A stretch of 48,675 nt of DNA from DASSWG01 sp035704905 (lineage in GTDB: Bacteria; Bacteroidota; Bacteroidia; Flavobacteriales; Flavobacteriaceae), in the NCBI GenBank assembly GCA_035704905.1, contig DASSWN010000078.1:1-48675 (forward strand), given 5' to 3'. Below the pieces are notes generated by a model, which saw only the letters and a program-made list of their open reading frames with translations, was not told the origin of the DNA and did not search any database. This document shows positions 8,595 to 16,630 of the stretch, in pieces. A program made the translations under genes and the position numbers. Position 1 is the stretch's first letter. Each line of letters begins with the position of its first letter.

Positions 8595-8834
8595 ATGTCA
8601 AGAGTTTGTGAGCTTACAGGGAAAAGGGCAATGGTCGGGAACAATGTTTCCCACGCAATGAACAAAACGAAACGTAAATTCAAAGCCAATTTGGTGAAAA
8701 AGCGTTTCTTTATCCCGGAAGAAGATAAATGGATCACGCTGAAAGTATCCACTTCTGCATTGAAAAATATAAACAAAAAAGGGATATCTGCCGTTATTAA
8801 AGAAGCAAGGGCAAAGGGTTTTTTAACCAAATAA
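8595..8834 (+). CDS. rpmB: 50S ribosomal protein L28
   Basis: A 79-residue L28 starting MSRVCELTGKRAMVGNNVSHA, the standard N-terminal motif (C-x-x-[ST]-G-K). Basic throughout, with KRRFFIPEE-like and RALKNI-like segments in the expected places (here KKRFFIPEEDKWITLKVS). It has a single N-terminal cysteine and so lacks the four-cysteine zinc site. First gene of a tight rpmB-rpmG-DUF4295 unit, 33 nt before rpmG. Confidence 0.97.
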   Translation: MSRVCELTGKRAMVGNNVSHAMNKTKRKFKANLVKKRFFIPEEDKWITLKVSTSALKNINKKGISAVIKEARAKGFLTK

Positions 8835-8867
8835 CCCTTTTTTACAAACGATCAATTACACGTAAAA

Positions 8868-9050
8868 ATGGCAAAAAAAGGAAATAGGGTTCAAGTAATC
8901 CTGGAATGTACCGAGCACAAAGAGAGCGGAAAACCCGGAACATCACGGTATATTACCACCAAAAACAAAAAAAACACACCAGATCGGTTGGAGTTGAAAA
9001 AATTCAATCCCATTCTGAGAAAAATGACCGTTCATAAAGAAATAAAATAA
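8868..9050 (+). CDS. rpmG: 50S ribosomal protein L33
   Basis: A 60-residue L33 of the Bacteroidota form: MAKKGNRVQVILECTEH, then SRYITTKNKKNTPDRLELKKFNP, ending in a basic tail. It keeps only one of the cysteines of the zinc-ribbon form (C14), the C-minus type. Located 33 nt after rpmB and 8 nt before the DUF4295 gene. Confidence 0.97.
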   Translation: MAKKGNRVQVILECTEHKESGKPGTSRYITTKNKKNTPDRLELKKFNPILRKMTVHKEIK

Positions 9051-9058
9051 GTGAAGTT

Positions 9059-9208
9059 ATGGCAAAGAAATCGGTAGCAACCCTGCAAACAGGATCGAAA
9101 AGGCTTACAAAAGCAATTAAAATGGTGAGGTCGCCAAAAACCGGTGCCTATACTTTTGTGGAACAAATCATGGCTCCGGAAAAAGTCGATGAGTTCCTGA
9201 AAAAATAA
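9059..9208 (+). CDS. DUF4295 family protein (49 aa), ribosomal operon companion
   Basis: A small gene: ATG at 9059-9061, TAA at 9206-9208, 49 residues starting MAKKSVATLQTGSKRLTKAI and ending MAPEKVDEFLKK. It is basic in the first half, acidic in the last dozen residues, with KMVRSPKTGAYTFVEQIM between. This matches the DUF4295 family, which I know only from Bacteroidota and always directly behind rpmG. It lies 8 nt after rpmG and is closed by a terminator at 9230-9264. Function unknown; position and charge suggest a ribosome-associated protein. Confidence 0.88.
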   Translation: MAKKSVATLQTGSKRLTKAIKMVRSPKTGAYTFVEQIMAPEKVDEFLKK

Positions 9209-9229
9209 AAAAACCAAAATTTGAATCAC

Positions 9230-9264
9230 AGCCATCCCGATGTTTAATTCGTGATGGCTTTTTT
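9230..9264 (+). terminator. rho-independent terminator of the rpmB-rpmG-DUF4295 operon
   Basis: The arms AGCCATCCCGA and TCGTGATGGCT form an 11-bp stem with one mismatch around a short AT-rich loop and run straight into TTTTTT. It separates the ribosomal operon from ftsY. Confidence 0.8.
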
Positions 9265-9276
9265 CATTTTTAGTGC

Positions 9277-9284
9277 TATATTTG
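9277..9284 (+). promoter_or_regulatory. -7 box (TATATTTG) for ftsY
   Basis: TATATTTG matches TAnnTTTG and lies just behind the terminator and about 63 nt before the ftsY start. No clear -33 TTG is seen. Confidence 0.5.
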
Positions 9285-9347
9285 TGAAGAAGCGAAGGCG
9301 GATAATTTCCGTTTTTTTTATTCCCTATTCGAATTGAAAAATACATT

Positions 9348-10298
9348 ATGAGCATTCTTAAAAAAATATTCTCCAAAGAAAAAAAGGAAAAACTGGACGA
9401 AGGCTTGGAAAAATCCAAGTCAAGTTTTTTTGGCAAACTGAGCAAAGCAGTTGCGGGGAAATCCAAAGTGGATGATGACGTGCTTGATGATTTGGAAAAT
9501 GTGTTGATATCCAGCGATGTTGGCGTTGCAACCACCATCAAAATTATTGATCGAATTGAAGCTCGTGCAGCAAGGGACAAATATCTGGGCACCGATGAAC
9601 TCAACAAGATCCTTCGCGAAGAAATTATGGGACTGTTGAAGGACGACCAAGTGCAAAATGCCAATTTTGAACTTCCAAAATCCGATAGTCCTTATGTAAT
9701 TATGGTTGTAGGTGTAAACGGAGTGGGAAAGACCACCACTATTGGGAAACTGGCATACCAGTTTAAGCAACACGGAAAAAAAGTGGTTCTCGGCGCTTCC
9801 GATACTTTTCGAGCAGCGGCAATCGATCAACTTCAAATTTGGGCAGATCGGGTAAATGTTCCCATCGTAAAGCAACGCATGGGAAGCGATCCGGCTTCCG
9901 TGGCTTATGACACATTGCAAAGTGCGGTGAAACAACAAGCCGATGTTGCTATTATTGATACTGCGGGTCGGCTTCACAATAAGATAAATCTAATGAACGA
10001 ACTTACAAAAATCAAAAAGGTAATGCAAAAAGTCGTTCCCGATGCGCCACATGAAGTTTTATTGGTTTTGGACGGTTCCACGGGGCAAAATGCATTTGAG
10101 CAGGCCAAGCAATTCACCGCGGCCACGGAAGTAACTTCCCTTGCGGTTACAAAACTCGATGGCACGGCTAAAGGCGGTGTGGTTATCGGAATCAGCGATC
10201 AGTTTAAAATTCCCGTGAAATATATCGGCGTTGGTGAAAAAATTGATGACCTGCAGATTTTCAATAAAATGGAGTTCGTCGATTCTTTTTTTAAATGA
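9348..10298 (+). CDS. ftsY: signal recognition particle receptor FtsY
   Basis: The SRP receptor GTPase that docks ribosome-SRP complexes at the inner membrane. At 316 residues it has a short, lysine-rich A region (first ~25 residues) followed by the NG domain. G-motifs: GVNGVGKTTTIGKLA (P-loop, near residue 124), DTFRAAAIDQL, DTAGRL and TKLDGTAKGG, then the closing GVGEKIDDLQIF. It sits behind its own TATATTTG box after the ribosomal operon terminator. The order rpmB-rpmG-DUF4295-ftsY is characteristic of flavobacteria. Confidence 0.97.
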   Translation: MSILKKIFSKEKKEKLDEGLEKSKSSFFGKLSKAVAGKSKVDDDVLDDLENVLISSDVGVATTIKIIDRIEARAARDKYLGTDELNKILREEIMGLLKDDQVQNANFELPKSDSPYVIMVVGVNGVGKTTTIGKLAYQFKQHGKKVVLGASDTFRAAAIDQLQIWADRVNVPIVKQRMGSDPASVAYDTLQSAVKQQADVAIIDTAGRLHNKINLMNELTKIKKVMQKVVPDAPHEVLLVLDGSTGQNAFEQAKQFTAATEVTSLAVTKLDGTAKGGVVIGISDQFKIPVKYIGVGEKIDDLQIFNKMEFVDSFFK

Positions 10299-10364
10299 AT
10301 CCTGGCTTGTCCCTCCAAAGCAATTCTTCCCAATAAACTCAATTTTCACAAAATTCGCAAACTG

Positions 10365-10658
10365 ATGTCCGCTCCTTTTACTTCTGAACACAACCGGGTT
10401 TTGCTTTCCAGAATTCTTGTGATCTATTCGGTTTTTTATGTGATCATGAAAATCATCGCCATATTCAGCGGCGCTTGGGTTGTTGCCAACTTGCTTTTAT
10501 GTATTCCATTGATAGGCCTAGGAATCTGGGGCGGAATACTGCTCAAACGTAATTCCACCAATTGGTTATATGTGATTGTTGCGGTGATCCTCATTTCGGC
10601 TATCCGTTATTTTGAGGCCGATTTGATTCCGTGGCTGCATATTCAAATTACCGAATAA
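10365..10658 (+). CDS. small membrane protein of unknown function
   Basis: A 97-residue protein with three predicted membrane segments (about residues 14-35, 39-58 and 65-85), broken by a short LLKRNSTNW loop. The N-terminal 13 residues are polar. I do not recognise the family. It follows ftsY by 66 nt and converges with the dodecin gene. The hydrophobic pattern and clean spacing make it a likely real gene. Confidence 0.6.
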   Translation: MSAPFTSEHNRVLLSRILVIYSVFYVIMKIIAIFSGAWVVANLLLCIPLIGLGIWGGILLKRNSTNWLYVIVAVILISAIRYFEADLIPWLHIQITE

Positions 10659-10691
10659 AATTTCCCCAATAGTACGGGACAACAGAACAAA

Positions 10692-10892
10692 TTATTTCAC
10701 CTCAAAACTAATCTTACAATTCACCCGATATTGCGTGATGGAATCCCCACTTACTGTGGCTGTTTGTTCCTTAATATACACCGAACGGATGTTTTTAACG
10801 GTTTGTGAAGCATGGTTTACTGCTTGTTTCGTGGCATCTTCCCAACTTTTATCGGAATCTGCCATGATTTCAATAACTTTAATTACAGACAT
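10692..10892 (-). CDS. dodecin family flavin-binding protein
   Basis: A 66-residue dodecin: MSVIKVIEIMADSDKSWEDATKQAV, with W17 as the tryptophan that stacks on flavin, then VKNIRSVYIKEQTATV and YRVNCKISFEVK. Dodecins form hollow dodecamers that store or buffer FMN/riboflavin, or CoA in some bacteria. Full length for the family. It stands alone; its 5' region contains a nested inverted repeat (10908-10953) with a possible TACTTTAG -7 box on the minus strand. Confidence 0.93.
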   Translation of the reverse strand: MSVIKVIEIMADSDKSWEDATKQAVNHASQTVKNIRSVYIKEQTATVSGDSITQYRVNCKISFEVK

Positions 10893-10907
10893 AATGTTAA
10901 TTTTTTA

Positions 10908-10953
10908 AGGTTCATATCTTCTAAAGTAAGAAGAATATCAACGGACTGAACCT
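10908..10953. promoter_or_regulatory. nested inverted repeat between dodecin and M3 peptidase genes
   Basis: Outer arms AGGTTCA (10908-10914) and TGAACCT (10947-10953) enclose an inner CTTCT / AGAAG hairpin. On the minus strand it overlaps the likely dodecin promoter, so it could be an operator or a leader structure. No factor is known. Confidence 0.4.
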
Positions 10954-11059
10954 AATCTTCTGTTAAACATTAAGCCTTATTAATTTCAGAATGAAATCGA
11001 GTTTTTCATAAAAATGTTCAGTGAATTTTGTAATTTCGATTTTCCACAAAATTCTTTCT

Positions 11060-13213
11060 ATGAAAAAATACAGTATTTTACCTATTGTTGCTGTTTTTGC
11101 CTTGACCACTTCCTGCGGCAACAATGGCGGAAAAAAAGAAAACCAACCCGAAAATGATTCTACGCTTTCTTCAGAAAATCCTTTTTATTCCCCAAGTGCT
11201 TTGCCTTTGCATGCCCCCGATTTCAGCAAAATTAAAACGGATGATTTCCGACCGGCCATTGTTGAAGGGATGAAAGCGCAATTAGAAGAAATAATAAAAA
11301 TTGCAAATAGTCCCGAAGAACCGACTTTCGAAAACACGGTGGTGGCGCTGGAAAAAAGTGGTCGGTTACTCGATCGAACAACCAATGTTTTTTACCTTCT
11401 CACCGGCGCAAACACGAACCCGGAACTTCAACAACTCCAAGAAGAAATAGCTCCGAAAATGGCCGCGCACGCCGATGCGATTTATTTAAACCCGAAACTA
11501 TTCGAACGTATAAAAACAATTTACAAAAAGCGTAAATCACTAAAATTGAAACCGGAATCCCTTCATTTGGTTGAATATTTGTACCAGCAATTTGTACTTG
11601 CCGGGGCAAATCTTTCTCATGAAGAAAAAGAAAAACTCAAAGAATTGAATAAAGAGGAAGCCTCACTTTCGGCAAAATTTACCAATCAATTATTGGCAGC
11701 CACCAAAAATGGAGCGTTGGTAATTAATGACCAATCTGAGTTAACCGGCCTTTCGGAAAGTGAGATGAAAAAAGCAGCACAAACGGCAGAAGCTAATGGA
11801 AATGAGGGTTCGTGGACAATTTCATTACAAAATACCACACAACAACCAGCTTTACAAAATTTAAAAAACAGGACTACACGCCAAAAACTATTCGAAGCTT
11901 CGTGGTCCCGAGCGGAAAAAGGAGATGCGAACGATACCCGAAAAACCATTTCGCGAATAGCTGAAATTCGTGCTGAAAAAGCAAAAATTATGGGTTTCCC
12001 AAATTTTGCGGCATGGAACCTTCAAGATCAAATGGCAAAAACACCGGAAGCCGTAGAAGAATTTTTGACCAAATTGGTCGGGCCAGCAGTTACCAAAGCA
12101 AAATCGGAAGCGGCCGATATTCAGAAACTGATCGACCAACAAAAAGGCGGTTTCCAATTGGCACCTTGGGACTGGAATTTTTATGCCGAACAAGTTAGAA
12201 AAGCTCGCTATGATTTGGATGAATCACAAATAAAACCCTATTTCGAACTGAATAACGTGCTGGAAAACGGTGTGTTTTTCGCAGCCAATAAATTATATGG
12301 ATTAAGTTTTAAGGAACGAAAAGACTTACCGGTTTATCAAGAAGACGTGCGTGTTTTTGATGTCATTGACAAAGATGGCTCACAGCTTGGTTTGTTCTAT
12401 TGCGATTATTTTAAAAGGGAAAACAAACAAGGCGGCGCATGGATGTCAAATTTGGTGGGTCAGTCCAAATTACTGGGAACCAAACCGGTAATTTACAACG
12501 TAGCCAATTTTACCAAACCAGTGGAAGGACAACCAGCGCTGTTAAGTTTTGACGAAGTAACAACACTGTTTCATGAATTTGGACATGCTCTGCACGGCTT
12601 GTTTGCCGATCAAATTTATCCAAGTCTTTCCGGAACCAATACGCCCCGGGATTTTGTGGAATTTCCATCCCAATTCAACGAACATTGGGCCCTTGAACCT
12701 TCGGTTTTAAAAAATTATGCCGTTCACTACAAAACCGGCAAACCTATGCCCCAAAGTTTGGTGGACAAAATAAAAAAAGCAGCTACGTTCAATCAAGGAT
12801 ATGCATTGACAGAACTTCTTGCCGCCGCACAACTCGACATGCAATGGCATACGATTTCGGCCAATGATACCATAAAAAATGTGGACAATTTTGAAGCAGA
12901 ATCACTTCGAAAAACCAATTTGGATTTTCCTCCCGTTCCGCCGCGCTACCGCTCCAGTTATTTTATGCATATTTGGGGAAATGGCTATGCCGCTTCATAT
13001 TACGCCTATATTTGGACAGAAATGTTGGATGACGATGCGTATTCTTGGTTTGAACAAAACGGTGGAATGACGCGTGAAAATGGGCAGCGTTTCCGCGATA
13101 TGATTCTGTCGCGCGGAAATACCGAAGATTTCAACAAACTTTTCAGGGACTTTCGCGGTCATGAGCCTGACATCACACCTATGCTCATAGATCGCGGATT
13201 GGTAAAACCATAA
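11060..13213 (+). CDS. M3 family metallopeptidase lipoprotein (dipeptidyl carboxypeptidase Dcp type)
   Basis: A zinc peptidase of 717 residues that would trim C-terminal dipeptides or short peptides at the cell envelope. I chose the ATG at 11060 over the upstream frame start at 11021 because it begins a lipoprotein signal (MKKYSILPIVAVFALTTSC, cysteine near residue 19). The zinc site is HEFGH at 505-509 with the second glutamate about 25 residues later. The C-terminus (FRGHEPDITPMLIDRGL) is that of Dcp. A TAATTTCG box is at 11031-11038. Monocistronic, convergent with the SdpI-family gene. Confidence 0.92.
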   Translation: MKKYSILPIVAVFALTTSCGNNGGKKENQPENDSTLSSENPFYSPSALPLHAPDFSKIKTDDFRPAIVEGMKAQLEEIIKIANSPEEPTFENTVVALEKSGRLLDRTTNVFYLLTGANTNPELQQLQEEIAPKMAAHADAIYLNPKLFERIKTIYKKRKSLKLKPESLHLVEYLYQQFVLAGANLSHEEKEKLKELNKEEASLSAKFTNQLLAATKNGALVINDQSELTGLSESEMKKAAQTAEANGNEGSWTISLQNTTQQPALQNLKNRTTRQKLFEASWSRAEKGDANDTRKTISRIAEIRAEKAKIMGFPNFAAWNLQDQMAKTPEAVEEFLTKLVGPAVTKAKSEAADIQKLIDQQKGGFQLAPWDWNFYAEQVRKARYDLDESQIKPYFELNNVLENGVFFAANKLYGLSFKERKDLPVYQEDVRVFDVIDKDGSQLGLFYCDYFKRENKQGGAWMSNLVGQSKLLGTKPVIYNVANFTKPVEGQPALLSFDEVTTLFHEFGHALHGLFADQIYPSLSGTNTPRDFVEFPSQFNEHWALEPSVLKNYAVHYKTGKPMPQSLVDKIKKAATFNQGYALTELLAAAQLDMQWHTISANDTIKNVDNFEAESLRKTNLDFPPVPPRYRSSYFMHIWGNGYAASYYAYIWTEMLDDDAYSWFEQNGGMTRENGQRFRDMILSRGNTEDFNKLFRDFRGHEPDITPMLIDRGLVKP

Positions 13214-13241
13214 ATTGCTTGTCAGAAATCCGATTAATTTT

Positions 13242-13613
13242 CTAATCGCCGAAGCGCTTTTTTATTGCCGATTCCACATTTAGCAATAGAAGAATTGTGG
13301 CAAATAACAGGACAAAAATCAGTATTCCAGTGGAAAGGGATTCATTTAAAGGGAAAAATCGGTGAATTGTCAAAACTATCAAAGAGAACAAACACATTGC
13401 CGCACCAGTTTTCATTAGCTGTTTCGCCCCATAAATTTGAGCAAAATCCCATCGTTCTTGTGACTTCATTGATGAAGGCGTTCGATATCCATATAAGGAA
13501 TTGATTTTTTTTGGCGGGAATTTTTTCATCAATAATCCCGCGAAAACAAACAAGGCACCACTGCCAATAAGGCCCGAAACAGCTGGGTTGAAAATTATGT
13601 CTATCAAACTCAT
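13242..13613 (-). CDS. SdpI family membrane protein
   Basis: A 123-residue protein with about three membrane segments. The segment LYGYRTPSSMKSQERWDFAQ matches the SdpI/YhfL-type G-Y-R-[ST]-x-x-S-[ML]-x-[ND]-x-x-x-W signature. SdpI of Bacillus gives immunity to the SdpC toxin, but most Bacteroidota members are of unknown role. I chose the ATG at 13613; the frame can be read up to a TTG at 13628. It converges with the M3 peptidase, with only 28 nt between the stops, and diverges from the aldehyde dehydrogenase. Confidence 0.8.
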   Translation of the reverse strand: MSLIDIIFNPAVSGLIGSGALFVFAGLLMKKFPPKKINSLYGYRTPSSMKSQERWDFAQIYGAKQLMKTGAAMCLFSLIVLTIHRFFPLNESLSTGILIFVLLFATILLLLNVESAIKKRFGD

Positions 13614-13773
13614 ATACTTTTTTAGCAAAATAACAAATACTTTGAAATTTCTGTTTTTTTACGATAAAAAAAGCACCTATTTCTATCTATAAAAAAGACG
13701 TGAAGAAAATTCCTTAAAATTGTATCTTGCGATAAATCTCTAAGTCGAACCCATCACTTTTCACTATCAGCAA

Positions 13774-15219
13774 ATGCTCCACCTCAAAAACTACATCAAC
13801 AACGAATTTCGAGAACCCGAATCCGGGAAATGGTTGGATAATTTCGAACCTGCCACCGGCGAAGTATATTCCCGCATTCCAGACAGCGGAAATGAAGATG
13901 TTGAAGAAGCCGTAAAAGCTGCAAAAGCCGCTTTCCCTTCGTGGTCGAACACCTCGATCGACGAACGCAGCAATATTTTGATGCGCATTTCTAATTTAAT
14001 TGAAAAGAATTTAGTGGAACTCGCCAAAGCCGAAAGCAAAGACAACGGAAAACCACTTTCGTTGGCCTTGGCGGTCGATATTCCGCGGGCGGCGGCCAAT
14101 TTCGCCTTTTATGCGCACGCCATCACGCAATTTGCGAGTGAAAGCCACGAAAGTGTTGGGCGAAACAGTTTAAATTTCACATTGCGAAAACCCATCGGCG
14201 TAGTGGGTTGTATTTCGCCGTGGAACTTGCCCCTGTATTTGTTCAGTTGGAAAATTGCGCCGGCCTTGGCAGCGGGAAATTGTGTGGTCGCCAAACCCAG
14301 TGAAATCACCCCGATGACCGCTTTTTTATTATCCGAAATCTGCAAAGAAGCTGGACTGCCAAAAGGTGTATTGAATATCGTGCACGGACTTGGAAAAAAT
14401 GTCGGACAAGCCATTGTGGAACATCCACAAATCAAAGCGATTTCTTTTACCGGTGGCACCAAAACGGGAGAACATCTTGCCAGAACTGCCGCGCCGATGT
14501 TCAAAAAACTCTCGTTGGAACTCGGTGGGAAAAACCCAAATCTCATTTTCGCGGATTGCAATTATGAAAAAATGTTGAAAACCACCGTGAAGTCTTCTTT
14601 TGCCAATCAGGGGCAAATTTGTTTGTGCGGTTCCAGAATATTTGTGGAAGAAAAAATCTACGAACAATTCACCGAAGATTTTGTAAAAGCCACCGAAAAG
14701 CTGAAAATTGGCGATCCAAAAAATGCCAATGCAGATTTGGGCGCAATGGTTTCCAAAGAACATTTGGAAAAAGTTTTATCGTATATAAATGACATCGAAA
14801 GCCAAGATGCAAAAATTCTTTGTGGTGGAAAACAACTGAAGATAGAAGGTTTTGAAAACGGTTATTTTATGCAACCTACTATTATCGAAATCAAATCAAA
14901 TCGTTGCAAACTAAATCAAGAAGAAATTTTCGGCCCGGTAGTGACAATTATGCCGTTCAAAACCGAAGCTGAAGCCGTAGAAATGGCAAATGATGTCCGC
15001 TATGGACTATCCGCAACAGTATGGACAAATGACCTAAACCGGACAATGCGGCTTGGTAACAATTTGGAAGCCGGGATTGTATGGGTGAACACCTGGTTGA
15101 ACCGCGATTTGCGAACTCCTTTTGGCGGGGTAAAAGACAGCGGCGTGGGCCGCGAAGGCGGATTTGAAGCCTTGCGGTTTTTTACCGAACCAAAGAATGT
15201 ATGTATTAGTTATCAATGA
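13774..15219 (+). CDS. aldehyde dehydrogenase, likely 2-aminomuconate / 2-hydroxymuconate semialdehyde dehydrogenase
   Basis: An NAD-dependent aldehyde dehydrogenase of 481 residues. Visible: GCISPWNLPLYLFSWKIAPALAAGN, the NAD-binding FTGGTKTGEHLA, the general-base glutamate in LELGGKNPN, the catalytic cysteine C283 in NQGQICLC, and EEIFGPVVTI. The N-terminus (LKNYINNEFREPESGKWLDNFEPATGEVY) and the Q-I-C-L-C-G-S-R-I-F motif resemble aminomuconate semialdehyde dehydrogenases. The downstream ACMSD-like gene supports a role in kynurenine catabolism: ACMSD makes the 2-aminomuconate semialdehyde that this enzyme would oxidise. The other pathway genes are not in the window. Confidence 0.88.
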   Translation: MLHLKNYINNEFREPESGKWLDNFEPATGEVYSRIPDSGNEDVEEAVKAAKAAFPSWSNTSIDERSNILMRISNLIEKNLVELAKAESKDNGKPLSLALAVDIPRAAANFAFYAHAITQFASESHESVGRNSLNFTLRKPIGVVGCISPWNLPLYLFSWKIAPALAAGNCVVAKPSEITPMTAFLLSEICKEAGLPKGVLNIVHGLGKNVGQAIVEHPQIKAISFTGGTKTGEHLARTAAPMFKKLSLELGGKNPNLIFADCNYEKMLKTTVKSSFANQGQICLCGSRIFVEEKIYEQFTEDFVKATEKLKIGDPKNANADLGAMVSKEHLEKVLSYINDIESQDAKILCGGKQLKIEGFENGYFMQPTIIEIKSNRCKLNQEEIFGPVVTIMPFKTEAEAVEMANDVRYGLSATVWTNDLNRTMRLGNNLEAGIVWVNTWLNRDLRTPFGGVKDSGVGREGGFEALRFFTEPKNVCISYQ

Positions 15220-15250
15220 ATTTCAAGAACAAAATATTTTCCCGCAGATA

Positions 15251-15368
15251 ACACAGAAATGCGCAGAGGAAAAAAACAATATCAGCGGAAATCAGCGAGA
15301 TCGGCGGGAGAAAACAAGAGCAATATAAAATACTTTGGACTTCCACAAATGACATAGAAATGCGCAGA
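15251..15368. repeat. word-like intergenic repeats between the two kynurenine-pathway genes
   Basis: Two 17-mers that differ at one base, ACACAGAAATGCGCAGA (15251-15267) and ACATAGAAATGCGCAGA (15352-15368), flank a degenerate decamer run ATCAGCGGAA / ATCAGCGAG / ATCGGCGGGA (15281-15309). No ORF of note lies in the 195-nt spacer. Confidence 0.65.
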
Positions 15369-15378
15369 AACAAAAGAG

Positions 15379-15386
15379 TATCTTCG
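15379..15386 (+). promoter_or_regulatory. possible -7 box (TATCTTCG) for the ACMSD-like gene
   Basis: TATCTTCG fits the TAnnTTCG variant seen at other genes of this window and lies 29 nt before the start codon at 15415. No -33 TTG is obvious. Confidence 0.4.
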
Positions 15387-15414
15387 CAAAAACTGTTTAA
15401 AATGAGTTCAAAAG

Positions 15415-16557
15415 ATGGAAAACATAAATAAAAACGAAATAAAAGTGAACAATCCCTTGCAAGAAAAAGTTGGAAATCGAAAAAAACTGCGCATCAATGG
15501 ACATTCACACCTTCTTCCTTACCCCGAAGAAATCCCGAAGTTCATGAAAGACAAAGAGATTTTTTGGGTTGATGAAGAACGAAAATTTATGTTGCAAAAA
15601 AATTGGAGCCGTCCGGTAACCGATTCCAGTTTCTTTTTGAACGAAAAATTGGAATGGATGACGCGAAACGAAATCGACCATGCCGTCATCTTGAATTTGT
15701 CGCAACTTTATGGAAACGGACTGCGGGTGGAAGAAATGAAGCAAGCTTTGCGTTTTCAAAACGATTTCAATGCAAAAGTCCAACAAAACCATCCTTCAAA
15801 ATTCACTTGCGGTTTCGTCGTCCATCCCGGTTTTGTGCGTGGCGCATTGTGGGAAATAGAGCGCTGCGTCGAAGAACTGGGAATGCAACTTTTATGTTTG
15901 CCCACACATTATATGGACAGCATAGGAACGTGGCGTTGCATTTTTGATGAAGAAAACGAACCCATTTTTGAGATGGCCAGCAAATATAATTTGGCCGTTG
16001 AAATCCATCCTTATGACGGAGAAAAATTCATCAAACTCGAAAATACTTCTTGGCGATTTCATTTAATTTGGATGTTGGCGCAATGTGCCGATGCCTATCA
16101 TTTTTTGACCTTGAACGGTTATCCCGATAAATTTCCAAATATGCGCGTCTGTTTTGCCCATGGCGGACAATTGGCGCAAATTAATTTGGGAAGAAGAATT
16201 CAAGGCTTCGACGGTCGCCCGGATTTGTTCAAAGGAAAAACCCATCCACGGAAATCGGTTGGCCATAAAAACATCTTTTTCGACACCTTGGTCCACGATA
16301 CCGGATCATTGAAATTATTGGTGGAAAATCAGAAAACCTCACAAATAATCGCTGGTTTGGACGATCCCTATCCACTCGGAGAAATGGAAAGTGAACCACA
16401 ATCTTCCTATCCGGGAAAATTGTTGGACCTTGCGGTTGATGAAGAAATAATCACTTGCAAACAACGGGACGCTATCTGGGAAGATAACGTCATTCAATGG
16501 CTTTGCGGTGAAGACGAAACGGCAAAATCAACTTTACGAAAACGGATTTTGAGTTAG
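15415..16557 (+). CDS. amidohydrolase family protein, probable 2-amino-3-carboxymuconate-6-semialdehyde decarboxylase (ACMSD)
   Basis: A metal-dependent decarboxylase of the amidohydrolase superfamily, 380 residues. The zinc set expected for ACMSD is present: H30 and H32 (INGHSHLLP), H198 (EIHPYDG), H249 (FAHGG) and D316 (GLDDPYP). It would turn ACMS into 2-aminomuconate 6-semialdehyde, the substrate of the upstream dehydrogenase, diverting kynurenine carbon from NAD synthesis to catabolism. The ~25 polar residues before LRINGHSH are longer than in Pseudomonas ACMSD; no better start is visible. A 195-nt spacer with repeats separates it from the dehydrogenase, so it may be transcribed separately. 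Confidence 0.83.
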   Translation: MENINKNEIKVNNPLQEKVGNRKKLRINGHSHLLPYPEEIPKFMKDKEIFWVDEERKFMLQKNWSRPVTDSSFFLNEKLEWMTRNEIDHAVILNLSQLYGNGLRVEEMKQALRFQNDFNAKVQQNHPSKFTCGFVVHPGFVRGALWEIERCVEELGMQLLCLPTHYMDSIGTWRCIFDEENEPIFEMASKYNLAVEIHPYDGEKFIKLENTSWRFHLIWMLAQCADAYHFLTLNGYPDKFPNMRVCFAHGGQLAQINLGRRIQGFDGRPDLFKGKTHPRKSVGHKNIFFDTLVHDTGSLKLLVENQKTSQIIAGLDDPYPLGEMESEPQSSYPGKLLDLAVDEEIITCKQRDAIWEDNVIQWLCGEDETAKSTLRKRILS

Positions 16558-16585
16558 AAAAAGACATAAGATATAAGACTGTATT

Positions 16586-16609
16586 ACTTTGCGGTCTTTG
16601 CGTGAAACC
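16586..16609 (+). repeat. CTTTGCG tandem word repeat
   Basis: CTTTGCG occurs at 16587-16593 and 16596-16602, a period of 9 nt, followed by TGAAACC, directly upstream of the O-methyltransferase. I have seen very similar CTTTGCGTCTTTGCGTGAAA strings between genes of many bacteria; the function is unknown to me. Confidence 0.6.
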
Positions 16610-16630
16610 AAACTTCAAAATAAAAACTAA

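Noticed and set aside
11888..12193. Minus-strand frame inside the M3 peptidase gene
   Set aside because: Antisense shadow with low-complexity residues; the plus strand holds an intact zinc peptidase.
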